DNA of 64,000 nt from Lachnospiraceae bacterium YSB2008 (GTDB lineage Bacteria > Bacillota > Clostridia > Lachnospirales > Lachnospiraceae): contig JHWR01000004.1 in assembly GCA_000687655.1 (NCBI GenBank), positions 62,001 through 126,000 of the forward strand. The letters run 5' to 3'. The notes under the pieces were generated by a model. That model was not told where the DNA came from. It saw only the letters and a list, made by a program, of their open reading frames with translations, and did not search any database. This document shows, piece by piece, positions 29,401 through 36,081 of this stretch. Both the position numbers and the translations under genes were made by a program. Position 1 is the first letter of the stretch. The number at the start of each line of letters is the position of its first letter.

Positions 29401-30750
29401 TCTGACGGTGGCAGAATGAATGTCAGCCTTACTGTTGCAAAGAAGATAACTGAGCTTCTGGGTGGTGAGCTTGTGTGCGACAGTACCTATGGCGCCGGCT
29501 CTACATTTACCCTTTCCCTTATTGAGAAGAAGGGTGACAAGAAGATTTATTCTGTAGTAGAAAGTGATGATGTTTACATGATGTCCGAGGCTGAGGCTGA
29601 GAAGCTTATGGCCAAGGATGTAAATGCTCTGGTAGTTGATGACGTTGATGTAAACAGAGCTGTTGATATAACCATACTTAATAAATTTGAGATCAAGACG
29701 GATGTTGCGACATCAGGCGTAAGCTCTATTGATATGGTCATGAATAATAAATATGACATAGTATTTATGGATGCGGTCATGCCTGTAATGAGCGGTACGG
29801 ATGCGCTGAAAGAGATAAGGGAGCTTACCGGTTCAAGGTATAAGAAGCTGCCTGTTATTGCTATGTCCGAGGATGCTACAGGTGAGGATAAGGAAGGTCT
29901 TCTTGCAGCGGGATTTAATGATGTAATACTTAAACCTATGGATATAAGGCATGTCGCAACCATGCTTAAGAAGCATCTTCCATCATATAAGCTGAAGGAA
30001 AAGCCGGCAGCACCTTCAAACTATATAACAGAGACCAGGTATTGGGACGGGCTGTCACAGCTTGGAAGTGAGATCGATACTGCGCTCGGACTTGAGAAGA
30101 TAGGTGGAAGTATCGAGGTCTATAACAAGGTTCTCACTGCATTTTATAATCAGAATGAGGCTCAGCCGAAGGAACTGCAGACACTCTTTTCCGAGAATCT
30201 TCGTGGCTTCCGAAACAGGATTCATAATATCAGAAACGGTGCGGTCAATATAGGTGCTGCAAACCTTTCTAATGAAGCGACCAAGCTCGAATCAGCTATC
30301 AATATCGGAAACAGAACCTACGTTAAGAATAATCTTCATTCATTTACTGTATATCTGAAGAAGGTTCTTGATATGGTTGGTCAGTATCTTGATTTTGTTG
30401 ACAGAGTTAAAGGACTTTCTGATGAAGAATATGACAAGCTCCTTCTCGCTGAAGAGAATATGGAAGAAGGAAATGTAACGGCTGAGACGGGAGATGGTTT
30501 AGCTCAGACAGAACCGCTTACAACTTCTCAGAATCCGGACAGAATTGCAAGAAAGTATCTCGACAGTCTTTCTGAAGCTTCAAGAAGAAAAGACGATTCG
30601 CGTCTCAGACGTAAGCTTAAGAGTATGAGGAAGGAAGAGTACGGAGCTGATGATATGGACTTCATAGATGCTCTGGAGAATGCTGTAGAGCAGAAGGATT
30701 ATGATACTGTAAATGAGCTGATCAACACGTATCTCAGTCTGAAGTATTAG
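26455..30750 (+). CDS. Hybrid two-component sensor with Reg_prop propeller, lacking the H-box histidine
   Basis: This 1431-residue protein has, in order: an N-terminal signal/anchor (residues 8-30), a long extracellular beta-propeller region made of Reg_prop-type repeats (W-I-G-T-x-x-G-L), a Y_Y_Y domain, a membrane segment near 755-775, dimerisation and ATPase domains, a receiver and an HPt domain. The H-box reads ANMSNDIKIP, so the usual His is Asn810. The ATPase N-box (LDNAIKHT), DTGVGL and GAGSTFTL are kept. Receiver Asp1106 and HPt His1257 (RIHNIRNG) are also present. This plan resembles Bacteroides polysaccharide sensors. The start is the ATG overlapping the aminopeptidase gene, because it precedes the signal sequence. 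Confidence 0.88.
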   Translation: MRHFCAKRKSFITALIVACFITCLFVMSKNSFAEGDTVTPFYSETLYNMNNGLGSNRVNAVYQTKSGYIWIGTDAGLFRYNGNEFQVYNLWDTLRDDVYIINALYQDEAGRLWVCTKNYGLFYIKGSDTVHFSTDYYNGVKNIYDVCTGPDGLTYVATAYGLYSVNEEDVSLNRVEKLAGKRIDDLTEYDGRMWGISRGDSLFSISEDGQIEEKAAKSFTESELTCLAADDEYLYIGTSGRDVIRTKGFSNVQIFTSGRESINELFINGDKLFVCGDTGIGYFDKRGEYSFVRDNLIDSYFSDAIVDYEGNMWFASSRLGLLKMSISKFADFNRKTGLAGEITNSVYSYNGTYYISTDKGLQMLNGSGKMLESDLSADLEGSKINYVTIDSKGNTWVCSPRLSGLIKYEKNGEIKNFGMSDGLPSYRTNYCLELSSGDMAVATEEGIAIISPKDKIEKTYTEADGLASPSINILYEASDGTLYAGSEGDGLYGIKDGKITNYDTDQGLNSDNVISICESRSGGTIYIGTDNGLFVMDGSIRQITSIDFSNNIYSIIMYKDEVWLVGSKGILRTTEEELLSAGGISGRYWAAGDGLDKTITINSHSHIDSKGILYICCNEGIMTLDTNNIVINETAPRFAVSSIDVDGETYFYDEIGGSLTIPKDASRVSISFSLLSYANHENGSIEYRLTGVDSEPVSIKGDQLMQVVYTNLEGGRYTFTLNAENGDGTRGESDVSFSVYKKFGILDNIWFRIMILLLSAALIFGIVVVVIKYRKQLEGKEVELLRLTKEHEDAIRTSSARTDFVANMSNDIKIPINSIIRLAENIRSTNTASDEEARSLDSIIESGNKIIEKVDESITLAQLESGRAVAAEEPYSVTTLMCDVSDYVVNNLKEKELRFVVDLGNDIPDILIGDYEKIRNVLTILLDNAIKHTKEGSITLSVDSFPYSDENEKDMETINFTISDTGVGLTDEAMENLFEIQKSDGGRMNVSLTVAKKITELLGGELVCDSTYGAGSTFTLSLIEKKGDKKIYSVVESDDVYMMSEAEAEKLMAKDVNALVVDDVDVNRAVDITILNKFEIKTDVATSGVSSIDMVMNNKYDIVFMDAVMPVMSGTDALKEIRELTGSRYKKLPVIAMSEDATGEDKEGLLAAGFNDVILKPMDIRHVATMLKKHLPSYKLKEKPAAPSNYITETRYWDGLSQLGSEIDTALGLEKIGGSIEVYNKVLTAFYNQNEAQPKELQTLFSENLRGFRNRIHNIRNGAVNIGAANLSNEATKLESAINIGNRTYVKNNLHSFTVYLKKVLDMVGQYLDFVDRVKGLSDEEYDKLLLAEENMEEGNVTAETGDGLAQTEPLTTSQNPDRIARKYLDSLSEASRRKDDSRLRRKLKSMRKEEYGADDMDFIDALENAVEQKDYDTVNELINTYLSLKY

Positions 30751-30814
30751 AGGACTTCTTCTGAATAAAGTTAAAACTTTTTAACTATGTACTGAAAAAA
30801 GTACATAAAGAAAG

Positions 30815-30843
30815 TTTACATTATAAAGTTTTTTTAGTATAAG
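30815..30843 (+). promoter_or_regulatory. Sigma-A promoter of the pan operon
   Basis: TTTACA is followed after 17 bp by TATAAG. It gives a leader of about 95 nt before panG. Just upstream, TATGTAC and GTACATA form a 7-bp hairpin that may end the sensor transcript. Confidence 0.65.
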
Positions 30844-30849
30844 ATAGTT

Positions 30850-30945
30850 GGATGGTATTCGAAAGAAACTGTACCCTTATAAAAATGAACGTCATTGCAT
30901 CACCGACTTTAATGCCTACGGCTGGTAGGGTAAGGAGGTGACGGT
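30850..30945 (+). promoter_or_regulatory. Candidate structured leader RNA of the pan operon
   Basis: The leader contains an outer 6-bp pairing, TACCCT (30872) with AGGGTA (30927), enclosing small hairpins (ATGA with TCAT, GCAT with ATGC). It ends at the AAGGAGGTGA ribosome-binding site. Position upstream of a pantothenate operon in a Firmicute recalls the published pan RNA motif. I could not confirm the consensus by eye, so this is a hypothesis. Confidence 0.35.
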
Positions 30946-31785
30946 ATGAAGATTGGATTCATAGGAGCAGGACGGGTCGGATTCACTCTTGGTAAGTATA
31001 TGAAGCTGCATGGAGTAGATGTGGTCGGATATTACAACAGGAACGTGGAGCATGCCCGGGAAGCTGCAGATTTTACTGATACTTTATGCTATGAGACTAT
31101 TGACGATTTGGTTAGAGATAGTGAAGTCATATTCCTCACGGTTAGTGACAAGGCTATCGCAGAGGTTTACGAAAGCCTCGACGCATCTTCCCTTAATGGA
31201 AAGATTCTTTGCCACACAAGTGGTGCCATGACATCCGCGGTGTTCACCGGTTCAGATTCTGTAGGGGTGTATGGTTATTCGGTTCATCCTATATATGCGG
31301 TCAGTGATAAGCTGACATCGTATAAGAATTTCCAAAATGCTTTTATTACAATTGAAGGTCATGAGAGATATCTCGATATGATAAGAGGACTTTTCTCGGG
31401 TATGGGATTTGATACTGCTGTCATACGGGCCGAGGATAAGGTCAAGTATCATGCGGCAGCTGCCTTAGCCAGCAACATGGTTTGCGGTATATTCGGAATG
31501 TCTGAGAGACTGCTCAGGGAATGCGGTTTTGATGATGAGACTGCACATAAAGCTCTGTCAGGACTTTTCCTGGATAATGCAAAGGGAATAGTTGAGAAAG
31601 GTGCAGCAGCTCAGCTTACCGGACCTATAGAAAGAGGAGATGTCGGAACTGTTCAGTCACATCTTATGACTCTTAACGATGAAGATAAAGAGACTTATAA
31701 AGCATTGGCAGGCGAGGTTCTGAAGCTTGCAGTAATTAAGAATGGAGAAGGAGGAGCCTATGAAGAACTCAGTCGTTACATTTAA
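30946..31785 (+). CDS. panG: Rossmann/DUF2520 protein, probable ketopantoate reductase PanG
   Basis: This 279-residue protein has an N-terminal NAD(P)-binding fold ([13 protein letters not shown]) and a C-terminal helical DUF2520 domain ([18 protein letters not shown], then [16 protein letters not shown]). DUF2520 proteins named PanG reduce ketopantoate to pantoate in bacteria lacking PanE; this was shown in Francisella. Here the gene begins an operon with panB, panC and panD, and no PanE is present, so PanG is the natural assignment. It overlaps panB by 26 bp. Confidence 0.8.
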   Translation: MKIGFIGAGRVGFTLGKYMKLHGVDVVGYYNRNVEHAREAADFTDTLCYETIDDLVRDSEVIFLTVSDKAIAEVYESLDASSLNGKILCHTSGAMTSAVFTGSDSVGVYGYSVHPIYAVSDKLTSYKNFQNAFITIEGHERYLDMIRGLFSGMGFDTAVIRAEDKVKYHAAAALASNMVCGIFGMSERLLRECGFDDETAHKALSGLFLDNAKGIVEKGAAAQLTGPIERGDVGTVQSHLMTLNDEDKETYKALAGEVLKLAVIKNGEGGAYEELSRYI

Positions 31786-32587
31786 GGAAATGAAAGAAAA
31801 AAATGAAAAGATCACCATGCTTACAGCTTATGATTATTCAACTGCTAAGCTTGTTGATGCTGCAGGAATCAATTCGATACTTGTAGGTGATTCTCTCGGA
31901 AATGTAATGCTCGGTTACGAGGATACGGTTTCCGTTACTATGGAAGATATGATTCATCACGGAGCAGCTGTTGCAAGAGGTGCAAAGGATGCTCTCGTAA
32001 TTATAGATATGCCTTTCATGTCATATCAGACAAGTACATATGACGCAGTAGTAAATGCAGGTCGTCTTATGAAGGAAGGCAGGGCAGGTGCTGTTAAGCT
32101 TGAAGGCGGCGTTGAGATGGCTGATGTTATTAAAGGAATCACAAGAGCCAGCATTCCTGTTTGTGCTCATATAGGCCTTACACCACAGAGCGTAAATGCT
32201 TTCGGAGGTTACAAGGTTCAGGGTAAGTCACTCGAAGCTGCAAAGAAGCTTATAGAGGATGCTCATGCAGTTGAGGATGCAGGCGCATTTGCGGTAGTAC
32301 TTGAATGTGTTCCGGCAGCGCTTGCTGAGAAGATAACAAAGGAACTTAAGATTCCTACCATCGGTATAGGTGCCGGTGCAGGAACTGATGGACAGGTTCT
32401 GGTATATGCTGATATGCTTGCTATGTTCAGTGATTATAAGCCAAAGTTCGTTAAGCAGTTTGCAAATATGTCAGAACAGATGATAAATGCTTTCAAGGCA
32501 TATGATGATGAAGTAAAGGCTGGTACGTATCCGGCTCAGGAACATACTTATGCTATTTCAGATGATATTTTGAGTAAGTTGTATTAG
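31760..32587 (+). CDS. panB: 3-methyl-2-oxobutanoate hydroxymethyltransferase
   Basis: This 275-residue cytosolic enzyme adds a hydroxymethyl group from methylene-tetrahydrofolate to alpha-ketoisovalerate, giving ketopantoate. Family stretches are [52 protein letters not shown] and [18 protein letters not shown]. The ATG behind GAAGGAGGAGCCT is used. It overlaps panG and is followed 30 bp later by panC. Confidence 0.97.
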   Translation: MKNSVVTFKEMKEKNEKITMLTAYDYSTAKLVDAAGINSILVGDSLGNVMLGYEDTVSVTMEDMIHHGAAVARGAKDALVIIDMPFMSYQTSTYDAVVNAGRLMKEGRAGAVKLEGGVEMADVIKGITRASIPVCAHIGLTPQSVNAFGGYKVQGKSLEAAKKLIEDAHAVEDAGAFAVVLECVPAALAEKITKELKIPTIGIGAGAGTDGQVLVYADMLAMFSDYKPKFVKQFANMSEQMINAFKAYDDEVKAGTYPAQEHTYAISDDILSKLY

Positions 32588-32617
32588 TTCAAAAAAGTAT
32601 AAAGAAAGGAATATACT

Positions 32618-33472
32618 ATGAAAATCGTAAAGACAGTTGATGAAGTTAGAGAGTATGTTAAAGCCTGGAGACAGGAAGGCCTTAGTGTAGGACTGGTACC
32701 TACAATGGGTTATCTTCATGCAGGACATCAGTCACTTATAGCAGCTTCGGTTGCTGATAATGACAGGACTGTTGTTTCTGTATTCGTAAACCCTATGCAG
32801 TTTGGCCCTACAGAAGATCTGGAGAGTTATCCAAGAGATATAAATAGGGATGCAGAGCTCTGCGAGAGTACAGGAGCTGATCTTATATTCAATCCTGAAC
32901 CGGAAGAGATGTATAAGGACGGATTCGTTTCATTTGTAGATATGAACGGACTTACAAATCATCTCTGCGGACTTTCAAGACCGGTACATTTTAGGGGCGT
33001 TTGTACTGTAGTAAATAAGCTCTTTAATATTGTTCAGCCGGACAGAGCTTACTTTGGACAGAAGGATGCTCAGCAGCTTGCAGTTATCAAGCGTATGGTT
33101 AAGGACCTCAATATGAATCTTGAGATAGTAGGATGTCCTATAGTAAGAGAAAAGGACGGACTTGCCATGAGCTCAAGAAATACATATATGAATGCAGAAG
33201 AGAGACAGGCTGCGCTTGTTCTGTCCAGATCTATCAAGCTTGGTAAGGATATGATCGCATCAGGTGAAAGAGATGCAAATGTCATCAGGCAGGCTATGCG
33301 TGAGATGATCGAGAGTGAGCCTATGGCTGAGATCGATTATGTTGAGATAGTTGATAACAACACTATGGAGAGTATTGATACTGTTAAAGGTGATATACTC
33401 TGCGCCATAGCTGTAAAGATAAACAATAAAGTAAGACTCATAGATAACTTTATGATTGATGGTGTCTTATGA
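32618..33472 (+). CDS. panC: Pantothenate synthetase
   Basis: This 284-residue enzyme joins pantoate and beta-alanine using ATP. It has the HIGH-like nucleotidyl-transferase stretch VPTMGYLHAGHQSLI, SVFVNPMQFGPTEDL, FGQKDAQQLAVI and the KMSKS-like AMSSRN. Its length is normal. The RBS is AAAGGA, 8 bp before the ATG. Confidence 0.97.
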   Translation: MKIVKTVDEVREYVKAWRQEGLSVGLVPTMGYLHAGHQSLIAASVADNDRTVVSVFVNPMQFGPTEDLESYPRDINRDAELCESTGADLIFNPEPEEMYKDGFVSFVDMNGLTNHLCGLSRPVHFRGVCTVVNKLFNIVQPDRAYFGQKDAQQLAVIKRMVKDLNMNLEIVGCPIVREKDGLAMSSRNTYMNAEERQAALVLSRSIKLGKDMIASGERDANVIRQAMREMIESEPMAEIDYVEIVDNNTMESIDTVKGDILCAIAVKINNKVRLIDNFMIDGVL

Positions 33473-33524
33473 TTGGCGTCCTGAACAGTTACGTTAATAA
33501 ATCAGAGCATAGAAAGGAAATATC

Positions 33525-33920
33525 ATGCAGATAAATGTATTGAAGAGCAAGATTCACAGAGCAGTCGTTACAGAAGCGGCACTTAATTATGTTGGAAGCA
33601 TCACCATAGATGAAGATCTTATGGATGGTGCAGGGCTTGTTGAATATGAGAAGGTTCAGGTTGCTGATGTTGATAACGGAAACCGCCTTGAGACCTATGT
33701 TATAGCAGGAGAAAGAGGAACAGGCATGATCTGTCTGAACGGTGCTGCTGCAAGATATGTTGCTGTAGGAGACAAAGTTATAATCATGAGTTATGCTGTC
33801 ATGACTCCGGAAGAGTTTAAAGAGAATCCTCCTAAGGTTGCTTTCGTGGATGCTGAGAATCGTCTGACACGTGTTACTCACTATGAAAAACATGGAGAGC
33901 TTGCGGACATTTTGGAATAA
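33525..33920 (+). CDS. panD: Aspartate 1-decarboxylase
   Basis: This 131-residue proenzyme makes beta-alanine from aspartate. The self-cleavage site is Gly24-Ser25 (NYVGSITID), which yields the pyruvoyl cofactor. [23 protein letters not shown] is the typical core. With panG, panB and panC it completes pantothenate synthesis from ketoisovalerate and aspartate. A 9-bp perfect hairpin straddles the stop codon. Confidence 0.96.
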   Translation: MQINVLKSKIHRAVVTEAALNYVGSITIDEDLMDGAGLVEYEKVQVADVDNGNRLETYVIAGERGTGMICLNGAAARYVAVGDKVIIMSYAVMTPEEFKENPPKVAFVDAENRLTRVTHYEKHGELADILE

Positions 33921-33927
33921 AATGTCC
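33905..33927 (+). promoter_or_regulatory. Hairpin spanning the panD stop codon
   Basis: GGACATTTT pairs perfectly with AAAATGTCC around a 5-nt loop. No T-tract follows, so it is not a normal terminator. It may slow decay or processing between panD and coaBC. Confidence 0.45.
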
Positions 33928-33954
33928 AAAGAGTAAATATAAGTGAGGGTAATT

Positions 33955-35151
33955 ATGTTAAAGGGTAAGAATATACTGCTGGGTGTTTCCGGCGGGATTG
34001 CTGCATATAAAATGGCAAATGTAGCGAGCATGCTTGTTAAGCTCGGTGCAGATGTTCATGTTGTGATGACTGAGAATGCTACTAAGATAATAACTAAAGA
34101 GCCTTTTGAAGTCCTTACAAAGAATAAGGTTTATACTGATGTGTTTGCTCCGGGTACACCTGAGACTAATTATGTTCCGCATATAGCTCTCGGTGAAGCT
34201 GCTGATGCCATACTTATCGCACCGGCAACTGCAAATATCATAGGCAAGCTTGCAAATGGAATAGCTGACGATATGCTTTCCACGGCTGTTCTTCCTGCAA
34301 GCTGCCCTATTATAGTTGCTCCATCAATGAATGTTCATATGTATGAGAATAAGATAGTACAGGCTAATATTGAGAAGCTGAGAAGCTTTGGTTTCATAAT
34401 AGTTGAGCCGGACGAGGGACATCTTGCATGTGGATATGACGGAAAGGGCAAGCTTCCTGAAGAGGCAGAACTTGTAGATGCAGTTCTTAAGGCAGTAGCC
34501 AAACCTCACGACATGGAAGGAAAGAAGGTTCTTATTACGGCAGGACCTACTGAGGAAGCTCTGGATCCGATCAGATTTATAACAAATCACAGCTCGGGCA
34601 AGATGGGTTATGCACTTGCTGAGGTTGCGGCTATGAGAGGAGCTGAGGTTACTCTTGTATCAGGACCTACATCTATAAAGAAACCATATGGAATAAAAAT
34701 CATAGATACAGTTTCTGCAGAAGATATGTATAACGCTGTGATGAGTGAAGCGCCAGCCCAGGATATCATAGTAATGTCTGCAGCAGTGGCAGATTATACT
34801 CCTGTTACTACAGCGGATGAGAAGATCAAAAAGAGTGATGGTGATATGTCCATACCGCTTAAGAGGACTAAAGATATACTGAAGACTCTTGGTGAGATAA
34901 GAAAACCGGAGCAGTTCATTTGCGGATTTTCAATGGAAACAGAGAATGTTCTGGAGAATTCAAGGGCTAAGCTGGTTAAGAAGAATGTTGATATGATATG
35001 TGCTAACAGTCTTCGTACTCCGGGAGCAGGATACAAGGTGGATACAAATATCGTAACCATTATATCCAGAGATGGTATGGAAGAACTTCCTATCATGACA
35101 AAACATGAAGTTTCGGACAAAATATTCGATGCAATAATGAAGGAAATATGA
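33955..35151 (+). CDS. coaBC: Bifunctional phosphopantothenoylcysteine decarboxylase/phosphopantothenate-cysteine ligase
   Basis: This 398-residue fusion has an FMN decarboxylase domain at residues 1-185 (GVSGGIAAYK, then PSMNVHMYEN, then CGYDGKGKLPE) and a ligase domain after 190 (KKVLITAGPTEEALDPIRFITNHSSGKMG, split over two short motifs). Together they convert 4'-phosphopantothenate to 4'-phosphopantetheine for coenzyme A. The ATG after GAGGGTAATT is used; a GTG 12 bp upstream is in frame. Its position at the end of the pan operon links vitamin synthesis to coenzyme A. Confidence 0.96.
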   Translation: MLKGKNILLGVSGGIAAYKMANVASMLVKLGADVHVVMTENATKIITKEPFEVLTKNKVYTDVFAPGTPETNYVPHIALGEAADAILIAPATANIIGKLANGIADDMLSTAVLPASCPIIVAPSMNVHMYENKIVQANIEKLRSFGFIIVEPDEGHLACGYDGKGKLPEEAELVDAVLKAVAKPHDMEGKKVLITAGPTEEALDPIRFITNHSSGKMGYALAEVAAMRGAEVTLVSGPTSIKKPYGIKIIDTVSAEDMYNAVMSEAPAQDIIVMSAAVADYTPVTTADEKIKKSDGDMSIPLKRTKDILKTLGEIRKPEQFICGFSMETENVLENSRAKLVKKNVDMICANSLRTPGAGYKVDTNIVTIISRDGMEELPIMTKHEVSDKIFDAIMKEI

Positions 35152-35157
35152 TAAAAT

Positions 35158-35192
35158 ACTCTAGTGGTGTAAAAAGCCACTAGAGTTTTTTT
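35158..35192 (+). terminator. Strong intrinsic terminator of the pan-coaBC operon
   Basis: ACTCTAGTGG pairs perfectly with CCACTAGAGT around a 9-nt loop, followed by six Ts. Confidence 0.95.
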
Positions 35193-35241
35193 GTGCGGCT
35201 CGTGCCGTGCGTTACACACATTGTTTGAAGGAGATAACTAT

Positions 35242-35901
35242 ATGGAAGCATATAAGCAGGAATTTGTAGATTTCATGCTGGACAGCAAGGTTCTTAAGTT
35301 CGGTGATTTCACATTAAAGAGTGGCAGGAAGTCACCTTTCTTTATGAATGCAGGACTTTATGTTACAGGAACACAGCTTACAAAGCTCGGTGAGTATTAT
35401 GCAAAGGCTATCCATGATACATACGGAGACGATTTTGATGTTATATTCGGACCTGCATATAAAGGTATTCCTATAAGCGTAACTGTAGCTATGGCTTACA
35501 GCCGTCTTTATGGACAGGAAAAGAGATACTGTTCTAACAGAAAAGAGGCTAAGGATCATGGAGATGCAGGTATACTGCTTGGAAGTCCGATCAAAGACGG
35601 GGACAGAATAATCGTTGTTGAGGATGTAACTACATCCGGCAAATCCATGGAAGAGACTATTCCTATAGTTAAAGCACAGGGTGATGTAACTATCGTTGGT
35701 CTTATGGTATCTCTTAACAGATGTGAGAGAGGCAAGGGAGATAAGAGTGCTCTCGATGAGATCAAAGAGCTCTATGGATTTGATACAAGCGCTATAGTAT
35801 CCATGAACGAGATAGTTGATTATCTTGTTCAGAAAGGTGTTATAGATGACGAGCTTAAGGCAAGGCTCGATGCGTACTACGCAGAATATGGAGTTAAGTA
35901 A
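35242..35901 (+). CDS. pyrE: Orotate phosphoribosyltransferase
   Basis: This 219-residue enzyme couples orotate to PRPP in pyrimidine synthesis. It has FTLKSGRKSPFFMNAG at the N-terminus, FGPAYKGIPISV and the PRPP loop VVEDVTTSGKSMEE. The ATG behind GAAGGAGATAACTAT is used. No other pyr gene is adjacent, and no pyrimidine-responsive leader is evident. A small membrane-protein gene follows by 12 bp. Confidence 0.95.
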   Translation: MEAYKQEFVDFMLDSKVLKFGDFTLKSGRKSPFFMNAGLYVTGTQLTKLGEYYAKAIHDTYGDDFDVIFGPAYKGIPISVTVAMAYSRLYGQEKRYCSNRKEAKDHGDAGILLGSPIKDGDRIIVVEDVTTSGKSMEETIPIVKAQGDVTIVGLMVSLNRCERGKGDKSALDEIKELYGFDTSAIVSMNEIVDYLVQKGVIDDELKARLDAYYAEYGVK

Positions 35902-35913
35902 GGAGGAATTATT

Positions 35914-36063
35914 ATGGAAAAGGTTTACAAGACTATGAAGACTGCAGGTGTGTGGAATATCGTTCTTGGTATTTTGCTTATAATTATCGGAATTACTTTC
36001 GGCACACTTAATATAGTTACCGGTGGAAGTCTTATGAAGAACAGGAGCAATATACTCTTTTAA
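35914..36063 (+). CDS. Small (49-residue) membrane protein
   Basis: A short gene starts at ATG behind a near-perfect AAGGAGGAATT site and ends with TAA. The protein has a lysine-rich N-terminus, then one hydrophobic stretch at residues 12-33 (VWNIVLGILLIIIGITFG), then a short tail with a Gly-Gly. It lies 12 bp after pyrE and 18 bp before a large LtaS-like gene, so it is probably in the same transcript. It has no recognised family. The strong ribosome-binding site is the main reason to accept it as real. Confidence 0.7.
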   Translation: MEKVYKTMKTAGVWNIVLGILLIIIGITFGTLNIVTGGSLMKNRSNILF

Positions 36064-36081
36064 TTGAGAGTGGGTAAAAAA

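Noticed and set aside
30946-31785. The first pan-operon gene as pyrroline-5-carboxylate reductase or PanE
   Set aside because: The N-terminal GAGRVG is shared by many dehydrogenases, but the C-terminal half has DUF2520 features, and the operon context points to PanG.
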